Position numbers and translations under genes: made by a program. 64,000 bases of DNA from Bacteroidota bacterium (GTDB lineage: Bacteria > Bacteroidota > Bacteroidia > Chitinophagales > Saprospiraceae). Below, piece after piece: positions 56,080 through 64,000 of the stretch (within the stretch, counting starts at the first letter, position 1; every line of letters starts with the position of its first letter). Under the pieces are notes generated by a model, which had not been told where the DNA came from, made no database searches, and was given only the letters and a program-made list of their open reading frames with translations. The stretch spans positions 1 through 64,000 of the forward strand of contig JANSWP010000025.1 of assembly GCA_024743405.1 (NCBI GenBank), read 5' to 3'.

Positions 56080-57498
56080 ATGAAAAATCAACCACAGAAT
56101 TTGGAGTCAAGTAAAGAAAAAATCAAAGAAGGTACCCGCACCTTTTTGGCAGGCATTCAGGAGTTTTTGAAAGATCTTTTTGATTTGCAAGAAGGGCTGG
56201 ATAAAAAAGGAACTATAGATAGTATTCGGAATAACAAACGAATGAAAGGGGCAAATGCTTGGTTATTGATGTGTTCTATTATGGTGGCTTCTTTGGGGTT
56301 AGATCTAAATTCGCCGGCTGTAATAATTGGTGCGATGTTAATTTCGCCGCTTATGTCCCCAATTTTAGGAATTGGACTTTCAGTGGGAATCAATGATAGA
56401 CAAGGATTATTTACCGCATTAAATCATTTTGGAATTTCTATAGCCATTGCCTTGGTAACAAGTGTTTTATATTTTTATTTCACGCCTTTTGGAGATCCGA
56501 CTACTGAAATTCTTAATCGAACAGAACCCACCCTTTTAGATGTAATGATTGCTTTTTTTGGAGGAGTTGCTGGTATTGTTTCCGGTTCTAGAATGGATAA
56601 ATCTAATGCAATACCGGGTGTTGCTATCGCAACAGCTTTGATGCCGCCTTTGTGTGTGACAGGCTTTGGCTTAGCCAATGGGGAATGGGATATCATGTTG
56701 AAATCCTTTTATCTGTTCTTTTTAAATGCGGCCTTTGTTGCTCTAGCAACCTATATAATTGTAAGGTTTTTAAGGTTTCCAATGAAGGAACACTTAAATG
56801 CCAAAGAAAATCAAAAGGCTAGGGCTTATATTTGGATATTTAGTTTGATAATATTGATTCCGAGTCTTTTTATTCTATCTGGAGTTTTGAGTGAGGTTCA
56901 GCAAAAACGAGCGATTGATAGTTTTGTGGAATCAAATTTTCCTGATGCGCACTTTCCAACTCCACATAGTATAGGGGAATCAGATTCTCTTGAAGTTAAG
57001 CTCTTCTTGTTTGCTGAAATGTCTGATGATTCCTTAATAATGTATAAAAAACGATTTAATGAACAGGTCGATAAGGCGATTTTGAAATTTGTTCAAATTG
57101 ATTCTCAAGATGAAATAACAAAAAACGATTTTGTTTCTTTGGAACAAAGTATAAAAGGAGAATTGATTTCTATGATTCAAACGGAAAAAGTTTTGATGGA
57201 CGAAAAGGATAGGAAAATTGAAAGTCTTCGGTTTCAATTAGACAGTTTATTGAGTGATACGGTTGTTTTTAGGCATGTTCAAAAAGAGGTAAAAGCATTA
57301 TTTCCCGAATTAGAAGAAATCGGATTTGCCAAAATAGAAAAATCCAACTTTGATACAATGCTTCACCAAGTCCCCACTTTCCTCATTAAATGGGGTAAAT
57401 CTAAACGGGCTAGAGATAAACCAAAATCCGAAGAAAGAATAAGCGATTTTATCAAAGTTCGGGCTGATTTGGATACGATGTTATTGGTTAAATTTTAA
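56080..57498 (+). CDS. DUF389 membrane protein
   Basis: The N-terminal third is a DUF389 (TIGR00341-like) membrane domain with several helices: NAWLLMCSIMVASLGLDLNS, VIIGAMLISPLMSPILGIGLSVG, MIAFFGGVAGIVSGSRMDKSN, VAIATALMPPLCVTGFGLANG. The rest (from about residue 260) has one more membrane helix (IFSLIILIPSLFILSGVL), then an acidic, partly coiled soluble domain. The family is widespread with unknown function. The RmlD-like gene follows after 9 bp, likely in the same transcript. Confidence 0.85.
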   Translation: MKNQPQNLESSKEKIKEGTRTFLAGIQEFLKDLFDLQEGLDKKGTIDSIRNNKRMKGANAWLLMCSIMVASLGLDLNSPAVIIGAMLISPLMSPILGIGLSVGINDRQGLFTALNHFGISIAIALVTSVLYFYFTPFGDPTTEILNRTEPTLLDVMIAFFGGVAGIVSGSRMDKSNAIPGVAIATALMPPLCVTGFGLANGEWDIMLKSFYLFFLNAAFVALATYIIVRFLRFPMKEHLNAKENQKARAYIWIFSLIILIPSLFILSGVLSEVQQKRAIDSFVESNFPDAHFPTPHSIGESDSLEVKLFLFAEMSDDSLIMYKKRFNEQVDKAILKFVQIDSQDEITKNDFVSLEQSIKGELISMIQTEKVLMDEKDRKIESLRFQLDSLLSDTVVFRHVQKEVKALFPELEEIGFAKIEKSNFDTMLHQVPTFLIKWGKSKRARDKPKSEERISDFIKVRADLDTMLLVKF

Positions 57499-57507
57499 TA
57501 TATAACC

Positions 57508-58386
57508 ATGAAAAAGTTGTTGGTTACAGGAGCTTCAGGTTTTTTAGGATGGAATGTGGCTCATTTTCCACATACTGAATGGCGGGTAATTGGCACCTGG
57601 AATCTTAACAAGAAAGGAATAAAAGAAGGACTAGAAAAAGTTCGAATTGATTTGACTAATAGGGATCAACTCTGGAGTGTTTTGAAAGCAATAAACCCAG
57701 ATGCAGTTCTCCATTTAGCGGCTATCTCCGGTACAAATTATTGCGAAAAGTATCCACAGAAATCCTATCCAATTAACGTTTTAGCTACCCAATATCTTAC
57801 TGAATTCTGTCACGACAAAAAATTACCTTTTCTTTTTACTTCAAGTGGACAAGTCTTCGATGGTTTAGCGAGTGAATATCATGAAGTTGATTTGCCAACT
57901 CCAATGAATCTTTATGGAAAGCAAAAAGTAGAAGCTGAGAATTTTATTTCTACTCATTACCCTGAGGGTGTGATTTGCCGAGTTCCAGTGATGTTTGGAC
58001 AACCAAGTCCTTCCAGCCAAAATTTTGCTAATAATTGGTTGAAAAATTGGAAAAAAAATGAAGCTATTACTGCTTTTTATGATGAAACGCGTAGTTTTTT
58101 AAGTGGGCAAAAAGCTGCGGAAGGGTTATTTTTATTAATAGATAAAAGGGCAGAGGGAATTTTTCATTTAGGAGGAAAAGAGGCACTTACGAGAGTCGAA
58201 TTTGCCGAATTAATGAAGGATACGTTAAAATTACCCCAAGCCAGCATTGTTTCAAAAAGCCAAAAAGATATAGCCATGGCAGCTTATAGACCACCTAAGG
58301 TAGTTTTTAAGAATAAAAAAATCAATGCTCTTGGATTTGATGCGGGATATACGGTAGATCAAATAAAGATTTCTTTCCAAAAATAA
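57508..58386 (+). CDS. RmlD-like SDR sugar-nucleotide reductase
   Basis: A Rossmann-fold extended SDR, with GASGFLGWNVA near residue 8, HLAAISGTNYCEKYP near 71, the catalytic region FTSSGQVFDG and YGKQKVEAE (Tyr-x3-Lys). The C-terminal half contains FHLGGKEALTRVEFAELM. It resembles RmlD-type dTDP-4-dehydrorhamnose reductases and related sugar-nucleotide dehydratases. The partners rmlA, B and C are not nearby, so a direct rhamnose role is not supported by context. Confidence 0.85.
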   Translation: MKKLLVTGASGFLGWNVAHFPHTEWRVIGTWNLNKKGIKEGLEKVRIDLTNRDQLWSVLKAINPDAVLHLAAISGTNYCEKYPQKSYPINVLATQYLTEFCHDKKLPFLFTSSGQVFDGLASEYHEVDLPTPMNLYGKQKVEAENFISTHYPEGVICRVPVMFGQPSPSSQNFANNWLKNWKKNEAITAFYDETRSFLSGQKAAEGLFLLIDKRAEGIFHLGGKEALTRVEFAELMKDTLKLPQASIVSKSQKDIAMAAYRPPKVVFKNKKINALGFDAGYTVDQIKISFQK

Positions 58387-58440
58387 ATTTTTATTTACTA
58401 CCCAACAGGGCGCGTAAATCCCTAGTTAGTTGCTACTTAA

Positions 58441-58483
58441 AAAAATCCCAAATTTTTCCTTTGCAAAATTTGGGATTTTTTTT
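58441..58483. terminator. Bidirectional terminator
   Basis: AAAAATCCCAAATTTT and AAAATTTGGGATTTTT form a 16-bp perfect stem with an 8-nt loop, followed by T's on the plus strand and A/T runs on the other. It separates the convergent RmlD-like gene (ends 58386) and the aerolysin-like gene (ends 58506). Confidence 0.85.
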
Positions 58484-58505
58484 TGGTTTGTATTACCCAG
58501 TGTTA

Positions 58506-60140
58506 CTAATTGCAATCAGTTTCAACATCCCTGACTTCAGTTTGGGTATCGACAATATTGTCTAAATACATATTTCCTCGGATCGTCAGTTCCACATAAT
58601 CAGAGCCTATTTTCGTGATCGTACCAGTAAAACTTGTGAGATAAAGCTGAGTGGCAATCTCGTCACCTGTTAAGGTCTCTCCTGTTTTGGTGTGAGATCC
58701 TTTGAGCCGTAGACGCTTCACATATGGTACTTGTACATTGGAATAGGTTTGATAGGCATCATAAACCAAGGATGCTCTTCCTGCAGGTACAGTGACAGTT
58801 CTGGTTGAGAAAAAAGTCTGAACCTCGCCAACTGATTCTTCACTGGCAATAGTGGTTGTTGAACTAGCTTCTGTAGAAACTTCTATCCCGGCAGAAACTT
58901 CACCTGTAACTGAACCTCCATTGCCAAAAAAACTGGCTTCTGCGGTAGCACTCACTGAGACTTCTGCATTGGTTGTAACACGACCGCTCAAGCCAATGCT
59001 TTCCGATAAAGAGGAGCGATAGGTTGTTTCCAACTCATGCTGAATTCCTACCTGTTGTTCTAAAGAACCTGACCCGCAATTTTTCAATGTACTATTAAAT
59101 CCAAAGGAGGTTTCAACAGGAGGAAAAATAGGTTGCAAATGTTCTGTGTTTAATTCCGTGGTTTCCCATTCAGTATCTAATGCAATTATTCTGAAATATT
59201 GTAAGTTTCCAGAAGTATTAGTATGCCAGTTTGTGTCTCCACTGTTATAAAAACTTTTTAATGGGTTCCCATCAGCAGAACCTCTAATGGTGTATAATCC
59301 ATTAGGTTCTTTCTCAATGATAAATCTATAATCTTCTCCTAGACTTTCCGGAGTTATAGCTGGAAAAGAATACGCATCGGATTGTCTAAAGGTTCTGGTT
59401 GTTTCTCCGATAGTAAGGTAACGATTTGTATTTGCAGAATAAATAGCAAATTCATTATTACTATCATTAAATTTATATAAAAAATATTGCTCACTCGTTG
59501 TACCAGAGTTAAATGAAGAGGCTCTTTTTTCTAACCTAACGCCGTTATCTAATGCACTTGATGGCTTCCAAACTATATTGTTACTATAATTCCCATTAAC
59601 ATCTACGAGCTGTAAATAGTGTTGCATATTCGCTTTAAAGTGAAGTTCATTTTGTTGGTATTCTAAAGAGGAGGCATCAATATCAAGTTTATTCCCACTT
59701 TCCTCAAAAGAGACTACACTATAAGATTCCGAGATGAGTAGATTATTTAAATCATTATAAACTTCAAATTCTAATCCCACACCATTTCTAAGTTCATCTT
59801 CCGCATCTTCAGTTAACCCTTCTATTGAAATTTTCAACTGTGCAATATTTGTAAATGGATCTACAACTAAACTCTGATCATAGTTGCCTTCTGAAGCTGT
59901 TGTGGTAACCTTTACTTTGGTCGGTTTGTAACCTTTCTTTATAAGATCCCTGGTATTGATCAATAACCCTAGATCCCCTTTATAACTACCCAGTTCATCT
60001 GCTGTTATACCATTAATTTGTTCAATTTCACCATCATTTATCATTAGGTTATTGTCGCTTTTGTTACAGCTAGCAATAATCATAATGGCGGTCAAAATCA
60101 GCAAAAGATGAATTGTTTTTTTTCGGTATGTCATTTTCAT
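58506..60140 (-). CDS. Aerolysin-like pore-forming lipoprotein
   Basis: SPII signal with lipobox MIIASC. Mature residues about 25-190 are beta-rich. Residues about 195-320 look like a beta-trefoil (YFLYKFNDSNNEFAIYS, RYLTIGET, PNGLYTIRG). The C-terminal 190 residues match the aerolysin/ETX-MTX2 pattern: alternating Ser/Thr and hydrophobic strands (RVTTNAEVSVSATAEASF, GEVSAGIEVSTEASSTTTIA), the TVTVPAGRASLVYDAYQTY strand and a final strand. These proteins insert an amphipathic hairpin to make a pore. That it is a toxin is inference; a lipid anchor is unusual for the family. It is divergent from the TPR regulator gene. Confidence 0.68.
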   Translation of the reverse strand: MKMTYRKKTIHLLLILTAIMIIASCNKSDNNLMINDGEIEQINGITADELGSYKGDLGLLINTRDLIKKGYKPTKVKVTTTASEGNYDQSLVVDPFTNIAQLKISIEGLTEDAEDELRNGVGLEFEVYNDLNNLLISESYSVVSFEESGNKLDIDASSLEYQQNELHFKANMQHYLQLVDVNGNYSNNIVWKPSSALDNGVRLEKRASSFNSGTTSEQYFLYKFNDSNNEFAIYSANTNRYLTIGETTRTFRQSDAYSFPAITPESLGEDYRFIIEKEPNGLYTIRGSADGNPLKSFYNSGDTNWHTNTSGNLQYFRIIALDTEWETTELNTEHLQPIFPPVETSFGFNSTLKNCGSGSLEQQVGIQHELETTYRSSLSESIGLSGRVTTNAEVSVSATAEASFFGNGGSVTGEVSAGIEVSTEASSTTTIASEESVGEVQTFFSTRTVTVPAGRASLVYDAYQTYSNVQVPYVKRLRLKGSHTKTGETLTGDEIATQLYLTSFTGTITKIGSDYVELTIRGNMYLDNIVDTQTEVRDVETDCN

Positions 60141-60250
60141 AATATTTAAAGATTGTCAATGTTTGTAGTGAACTTAATTGAAAAAGCTGCAGTCTCTTTC
60201 AGAATATTAAGGCACAACAAAATGTCAAAGGTCGATTGGTCTCGATGGGG

Positions 60251-60258
60251 CAAAATTA
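60251..60258 (-). promoter_or_regulatory. Possible -7 box of aerolysin-like gene (TAATTTTG)
   Basis: On the minus strand TAATTTTG fits TAnnTTTG. Transcription would start near 60245, with a leader of about 105 nt. Directly upstream of it lie the tandem repeats at 60288-60309. No clear -33 TTG is seen, which would suit an activator-dependent promoter. Confidence 0.4.
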
Positions 60259-60287
60259 ATGGCAATAAAACCTGGATGCTAATTTTT

Positions 60288-60309
60288 AGTATGGACAAAG
60301 TATGGACAA
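60288..60309. promoter_or_regulatory. Tandem 11-bp repeats, candidate operator
   Basis: AGTATGGACAA occurs twice in direct tandem (60288-60298 and 60299-60309), one helical turn apart. A third TATGGACAAG is at 60443-60452. All lie in the 387-bp spacer between the aerolysin-like gene and the TPR-HTH gene, and the first pair is 30-60 bp upstream of the TAATTTTG box. They would suit a regulator binding site. Confidence 0.5.
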
Positions 60310-60500
60310 GTGCTAACAAAAATAAAATCTAATATTATAGACAAGGAGATTTGTAAAGAAATTTGAATGTCAGTTAAGTAATTGTTTATTAGGTGTTTAT
60401 GTGGGTTTTTTGTGAGAAATTTTAAGTTTTGAACGAAGAATATATGGACAAGGGTGATTTTTAAAATTAAAATCAATAGAGTCCCAGTCTATATTATTGC

Positions 60501-60508
60501 TATCTTTA
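60501..60508 (+). promoter_or_regulatory. Possible -7 box of TPR-HTH gene (TATCTTTA)
   Basis: TATCTTTA at 60501-60508 differs from TAnnTTTG in the last base only. It sits 19 bp before the ATG at 60528. No -33 TTG is clear. Confidence 0.3.
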
Positions 60509-60527
60509 GATTCAAAAAATCCGAGAA

Positions 60528-62391
60528 ATGAGATGTGCAATTATCTTTTATTTTTTGTTCATATTATTAGGTATTCAACCTGTTTATTCACAAAAAGATC
60601 TAAATATAGATAGTTTACTGACAGCTTATGATAACCAAGCTTCAGATACTATCAAAGTAAAGGTTGGTAATGCAATTGTTAATTATTACATGTACAGAGA
60701 GCCGGATAAAGTGAGGCGATTTGTAATGGATATGCTTGACCTTTCCAGTGCCTTAGAGTATGATTCTGGCAAGTGTCTTGGATATTATCAAATGGGTGTC
60801 TATTTTAACGATCAGGATCAACTAGACTCTGCAAGACATTATTACCACTTAAGTCTCGATATTGCAAATGAGATTTCTAATATGAAATATAAATCCCAGG
60901 CGTTTAGAGCTTTGGCAATAATTGAATTTTCCACTGGTAATCTTTTAAAAGCAGATAGTATTAATAATCTGGATTTAGCCAATACTATCAAATATAAAGA
61001 TTCCCTTGGTATCGCTTTAGCTTATGATTTTAAAGGTACTATTAATCAAAACAAAGGACATTACTTGATCGCTTTGGAAAATGTATTAAAGGGTTTAGAT
61101 CTTTTCGAACAGTTGGGAGACTCTATAAGAATAGCTGATGGATTAAATCACCTGGCGACCCTTGAGTATAATTTAGGGAATTTTAAGCAAGCTATTCATT
61201 ACAATCAAAAGGCATTGGGCATCTATGAAGCTTATGATGATTCTTTCTATCAAGCTCAGGCCTTAAATGATATCGGTATCATGCATATGAAGTTAAAACA
61301 ATATAGTGATGCTATTTCCTATTATGATAGAAGTTTTGAGTTAAGCCAAGATAACAGATTTAAATCTATCCAGGCAGCTACGCTTAGCAACTATGGGACA
61401 CTTTTTTTAGAACTTAAAGAATTTAATAAAGCGATAGCCTACTTAAACCGATCTATTTTACTTTCAAAATCTATCAATGCGAAAAGACGTATTGCTATTT
61501 CGGAAAATAAATTAGCCCAAGTTTATTTATTAAAAGGTGCTCCGGAAAAAGCAATTGGACATGCTGGTAGGGCGAAAGATTATGCGGAAGCAAATCAAAA
61601 TATTTCCATTAAAAGGGTCGCTTTGCGGAATATTAGTGAAGCTTTAGAACAATTAAATAAATTTTCTCTTGCTTTAGAAAATTATAAAGTGTTTAAAATT
61701 TTGAGTGACTCGATTCTGAACAAGGAAAAAATAAAAAAGGTTGAGGAGTTCCGGATGCAATTTGATACCCAAAGAAAAGAAGCTGAGATTGCCTTACAAA
61801 ATGAGGAAATCAAAAGCCTATCGTTTTTAGCCTGAATTTCTTTTTGGGATTGGAATGTTTTCATTCATAATGATTTCAGGCTTGCTTTATTTCGGGTTTA
61901 CTCAACGAATAAAAAGGAATAAGGTTGAGCGTGAAAAACAGGAAGCCATTTATAGACAAGAAATTGAATATAAGAAGAAAGAATTGACCTCTCAAACTTT
62001 GCACTTGGTTAAGAAAAGTACTTTTATTCAGGAACTGAAAGTTTACTTGGAAAAAATTAAACGATCTCCTGACTTGTTTAAAGTCGAATTTGGGCGACTG
62101 GTGTTATTATTAGAGCGGCAAAGTGCAGAAGATCAGGATTGGGAAGTGTTTAAAAGTTATTTCTCCGAGGTCCATAACAATTTTGATGATAAACTCAGAT
62201 CTATAGCCAAAGATATCACTGATAAGGAAATCAGATTAGCTTCATTTTTACGCATGAAATTAACTACAAAAGAGATTGCTTCTATCTTAAATGTACTGCC
62301 AGATAGTGTATTAAAGTCAAAATACCGATTGAAAAAGAAGCTGAGCTTGGAAAAAGAACAAGACCTTACTGGGTTCTTGAATACGATTTAA
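60528..62391 (+). pseudogene. TPR - membrane helix - HTH regulator, split by a frameshift
   Basis: The first frame (60528-61835, 435 residues) has a signal peptide (GIQPVYSQ) and about nine TPR repeats, for example QALNDIGIMHMKLKQYSDAIS and AATLSNYGTLFLELKEFNKAIA. It ends QNEEIKSLSFLA then TGA. The second frame, open from 61831, begins PEFLFGIGMFSFIMISGLLY, a membrane helix, and continues with a coiled coil (EREKQEAIYRQEIEYKKKEL) and an HTH-like end (LTTKEIASILNVLPDSVLKS). This order is a standard Bacteroidota regulator. Joining the frames needs one base removed between 61828 and 61835. Divergent from the aerolysin-like gene, it may control it; that is inference. Confidence 0.78.
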
Positions 62392-62736
62392 TCTAAAGAA
62401 TTCCCCAATGCTTGCGTCGGAAAAGTAATTTCTGAGTTAAGCTGCGCGGGAGTGATACCCCTCAGCTTGCTGTGGGGTGATTCATTAAAGGCGTTCTGAT
62501 ATGTAGCCTATATTCTCCTACAGAAGTCAAGGAAATTCTTTTCTAGATCCCCTCTCCATAAAAAGGAATATACATACCAACAAATTCCTCATACTATTCC
62601 CGGTGAGATATAGATAGGTAAGTAAAATTATTTTATTCCTTGTCAGTCGTTTGGAGCTTTCAAAATGCGCCAGAAGTGCGCCACTGAGAAAGCTATGACA
62701 CAGGCAATGTTTTGATTATCAATAAGTTATGTGTTG
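62392..62736. other. Spacer with a short GC-rich hairpin
   Basis: 345 bp between the regulator gene and the tRNA. The only clear structure is ACCCCTCAGC-TT-GCTGTGGGGT at 62457-62478, a tight palindrome with one mismatch. Nothing else is recognisable; no reading frame is credible. Confidence 0.4.
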
Positions 62737-62810
62737 TGACCCAGGGAGGATTCGAACCCCCGACCCTCAGAGCCGAAATCTGATGCTCTATCCAACTGAG
62801 CTACTGAGCC
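62737..62810 (-). tRNA. tRNA-Arg (anticodon UCG)
   Basis: A 74-nt cloverleaf is readable on the minus strand. Acceptor GGCTCAG pairs with CTGGGTC. The D arm GCTC/GAGC is followed by the anticodon stem TCAGA/TCTGA with loop TTTCGGC, giving anticodon TCG. The T arm has GGGGG-TTCGAAT-CCTCC. It decodes CGA and related arginine codons. The CCA end is not encoded. It stands alone in the spacer. Confidence 0.95.
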
Positions 62811-62904
62811 ATTAATCAGAAAGCAAACTAACAAGTTTTTTTTGCGACAAGTAGTTCCGCTTCTAATTGAAGTGCGAATTTAGTTTGGCTTTATGGATTC
62901 TCCA

Positions 62905-62965
62905 AGTTTAGGCATAAAAAAAAGGGTAAGAAAAATTTTCTTACCCTTTTTTTATGCCTAAACTT
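62905..62965. terminator. Long hairpin terminator
   Basis: AAGTTTAGGCATAAAAAAAA followed by GGGTAAG is complementary to CTTACCC followed by TTTTTTTATGCCTAAACTT, giving a nearly perfect 27-bp stem with one bulge. It lies about 45 bp beyond the stop of the minus-strand T9SS gene (63008). Confidence 0.8.
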
Positions 62966-63007
62966 CAAAGTGTCTAGGTCTAAAATATTAATTATAGGAC
63001 TAAGTTC

Positions 63008-64000
63008 TTAGTTTTTAATAAATTTTTCTGCTAATTGTTGCTCTCCATTCGAAATATTAATTACGTACATTCCACCTCTTAACATATCACTATCCATAAA
63101 AATAGTATTAATACCTGTATATGGTTGAAAGTTTTGAGTAGATATAAATTTACCGTTAATATCAAAGATAGTTGCGGTCAATTCATTTTCTGTTGGTGTA
63201 TTAAGAGTTATTGCAACCTTAGCTTGATCATTATATATTGAAACAATATTATAATCATTCGCTGAAGCAATATTGACAAATATTATATCACTAGAAGTTG
63301 ATTTACCATCATAATCTGTTTGTTTAAGACGGTAATAAAGTGTACCAGAATTTCTTAAATTAGAAATGTCGTCATTAGATGCATAGACAACCGTTTCATA
63401 ACTATCGCCTGCACCAGAAACTTCCCTTATTGTTTCAAAATCAATACCATTTACTGATCTTTCAATTGAAAAATAATCGTTATTAATCTCAGCAGCAGTT
63501 GCCCACTCTAGTCTTACTTGATTGTTGTCAATTCCATAAGCTCTAAAGTACGTCAAATCAATTGGCAGTGCAGAAAATGCTCCACCAGCAGAGGCTTCTG
63601 TATCACTGTTACAAGGACTTGTTGCTTTTAGACTAACATCAAAAGATTGTGTTATTCCATCTGCTGGATTTGCTACTGATATAGTAGATTGCGTTACTCC
63701 AGTAGAAACAGAAGAAGTAGAAGCATCTACGTCTATTGTGTTTCCGGTTCCACCAATATCAATAGTTGTTGTTGACGCAGTGGATGCTCCGTCACCTTGA
63801 AGTTGTTGCAAAGCTGTACCCGCAACTGTCCAATCATAGGTCGTTAAACTGTTTGTGTTAATAATGTTTACACTGAAATCTTGAGACGCTCCTGGTAAAA
63901 TGGATCCACCTGAAATTGCAGCAACATCTACATTTGGAAAAACAGTAAAAATTCCAGCATTATAGATTGTGGTAGATCCAACTGCGGTAATGAGGCTTAA
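63008..64000 (-). CDS. T9SS-sorted surface protein, 3' part only
   Basis: The frame is open through the right edge of the window, so the gene begins beyond 64000. The visible 330 residues have a beta-rich, Ser/Thr-rich part (GASQDFSVNIINTN, TIYNAGIFTVFPNVD), then IDLTYFRAYGIDNNQVRLEWAT, which resembles the Fn3-like spacer found before sorting domains, and a T9SS type A sorting domain (IVSIYNDQAKVAITLN, IFDINGKFIS, LRGGMYVINISNGEQQLAEKFIKN). The full size and main domain cannot be seen. Predicted to be exported through T9SS and attached to the cell surface. Confidence 0.85.
   Translation of the reverse strand, partial: LSLITAVGSTTIYNAGIFTVFPNVDVAAISGGSILPGASQDFSVNIINTNSLTTYDWTVAGTALQQLQGDGASTASTTTIDIGGTGNTIDVDASTSSVSTGVTQSTISVANPADGITQSFDVSLKATSPCNSDTEASAGGAFSALPIDLTYFRAYGIDNNQVRLEWATAAEINNDYFSIERSVNGIDFETIREVSGAGDSYETVVYASNDDISNLRNSGTLYYRLKQTDYDGKSTSSDIIFVNIASANDYNIVSIYNDQAKVAITLNTPTENELTATIFDINGKFISTQNFQPYTGINTIFMDSDMLRGGMYVINISNGEQQLAEKFIKN

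Noticed and set aside
60279-60476. 65-codon minus-strand frame upstream of the aerolysin-like gene
   Set aside because: It covers the tandem repeats and AT-rich spacer and has no recognisable domain.
62457-62478. Tight GC-rich palindrome reminiscent of sequences next to some insertion sequences
   Set aside because: No transposase frame or terminal repeats are visible nearby, so an insertion sequence is not supported.
1-64000. CRISPR arrays, prophage genes, transposases, rRNA
   Set aside because: I looked for regularly spaced repeats, phage structural genes and transposase motifs and found none. The dispersed elements are not regularly spaced and contain no gene.

Overview
The window is an AT-rich chromosomal stretch of a Bacteroidota bacterium, probably from the Saprospiraceae or a close relative (the family assignment is inference). 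The phylum rests on what is visible: secreted proteins ending in type IX secretion (T9SS) sorting domains, many SPII lipoproteins, promoters with a TAnnTTTG box at -7, A-rich leaders instead of strong Shine-Dalgarno sites, and Bacteroidota-style families (TPR-membrane-HTH regulators, DUF4836-like, LVIVD and DUF1573 proteins). I see no phage, transposase, CRISPR array or rRNA. There is one tRNA gene, tRNA-Arg(UCG), at 62737-62810.

Layout. 0-6.3 kb: a small membrane protein gene broken by a stop codon, then a giant Asn-rich T9SS cell-surface protein broken by a frameshift just after its signal peptide. 6.6-9.8 kb: MscS channel and nucleoside phosphorylase (minus), ArsC/Spx-like protein and hemF (plus). 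9.8-15 kb: repeat-rich spacer, a LysM protein, a lipoprotein, pyrR-pyrB. 15-22.7 kb: a 1062-residue exported coiled-coil protein, an FMO-like flavoprotein with a small membrane protein and an AlkD-like HEAT protein, and an unknown helical protein. 23.2-29.4 kb: a T9SS protein with acidic Cys-rich repeats and two paralogous lipoproteins. 29.5-41.8 kb: smc, a PagL-like deacylase, penicillin-acylase family enzyme, M20 amidohydrolase, a DUF4836-like protein and a cell-wall amidase. 42-53.5 kb: lepB, DUF1573, a membrane Fe-S protein, a second PyrR-like transferase, an LVIVD lipoprotein, metallophosphoesterase, small lipoprotein, glycosyltransferase and recQ. 53.5-64 kb: a beta-helix protein, lolD, DUF389, an RmlD-like reductase, an aerolysin-like lipoprotein divergent from a frameshifted TPR-HTH regulator, the tRNA, and the 3' part of another T9SS gene.

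The most unusual structure is in the spacers. At least nine related elements of about 165-210 bp (plus smaller relatives) sit between genes, often right at 3' ends. They share two shoulder boxes (GGCAAAAAACRCAG and GAGTATTTTTAACG) around a small hairpin. The hairpin stem changes sequence but keeps pairing: C-G, T-A and G-C pairs occur at one position. Their ends form at least three different inverted-repeat types. In two copies the centre is replaced by a two-hairpin module that lies in opposite orientations relative to the shoulders. In three places an element end supplies the stop codon of the neighbouring gene. This looks like a modular, non-autonomous mobile or RNA-structured family, and no mobilising enzyme is present in the window.

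The second candidate system is the divergent pair of an aerolysin-like lipoprotein and a split TPR-HTH regulator, with tandem 11-bp repeats in the shared spacer. Most other genes are housekeeping or envelope functions. Three genes are interrupted by single changes, and raw reads are needed to tell real mutations from assembly errors.
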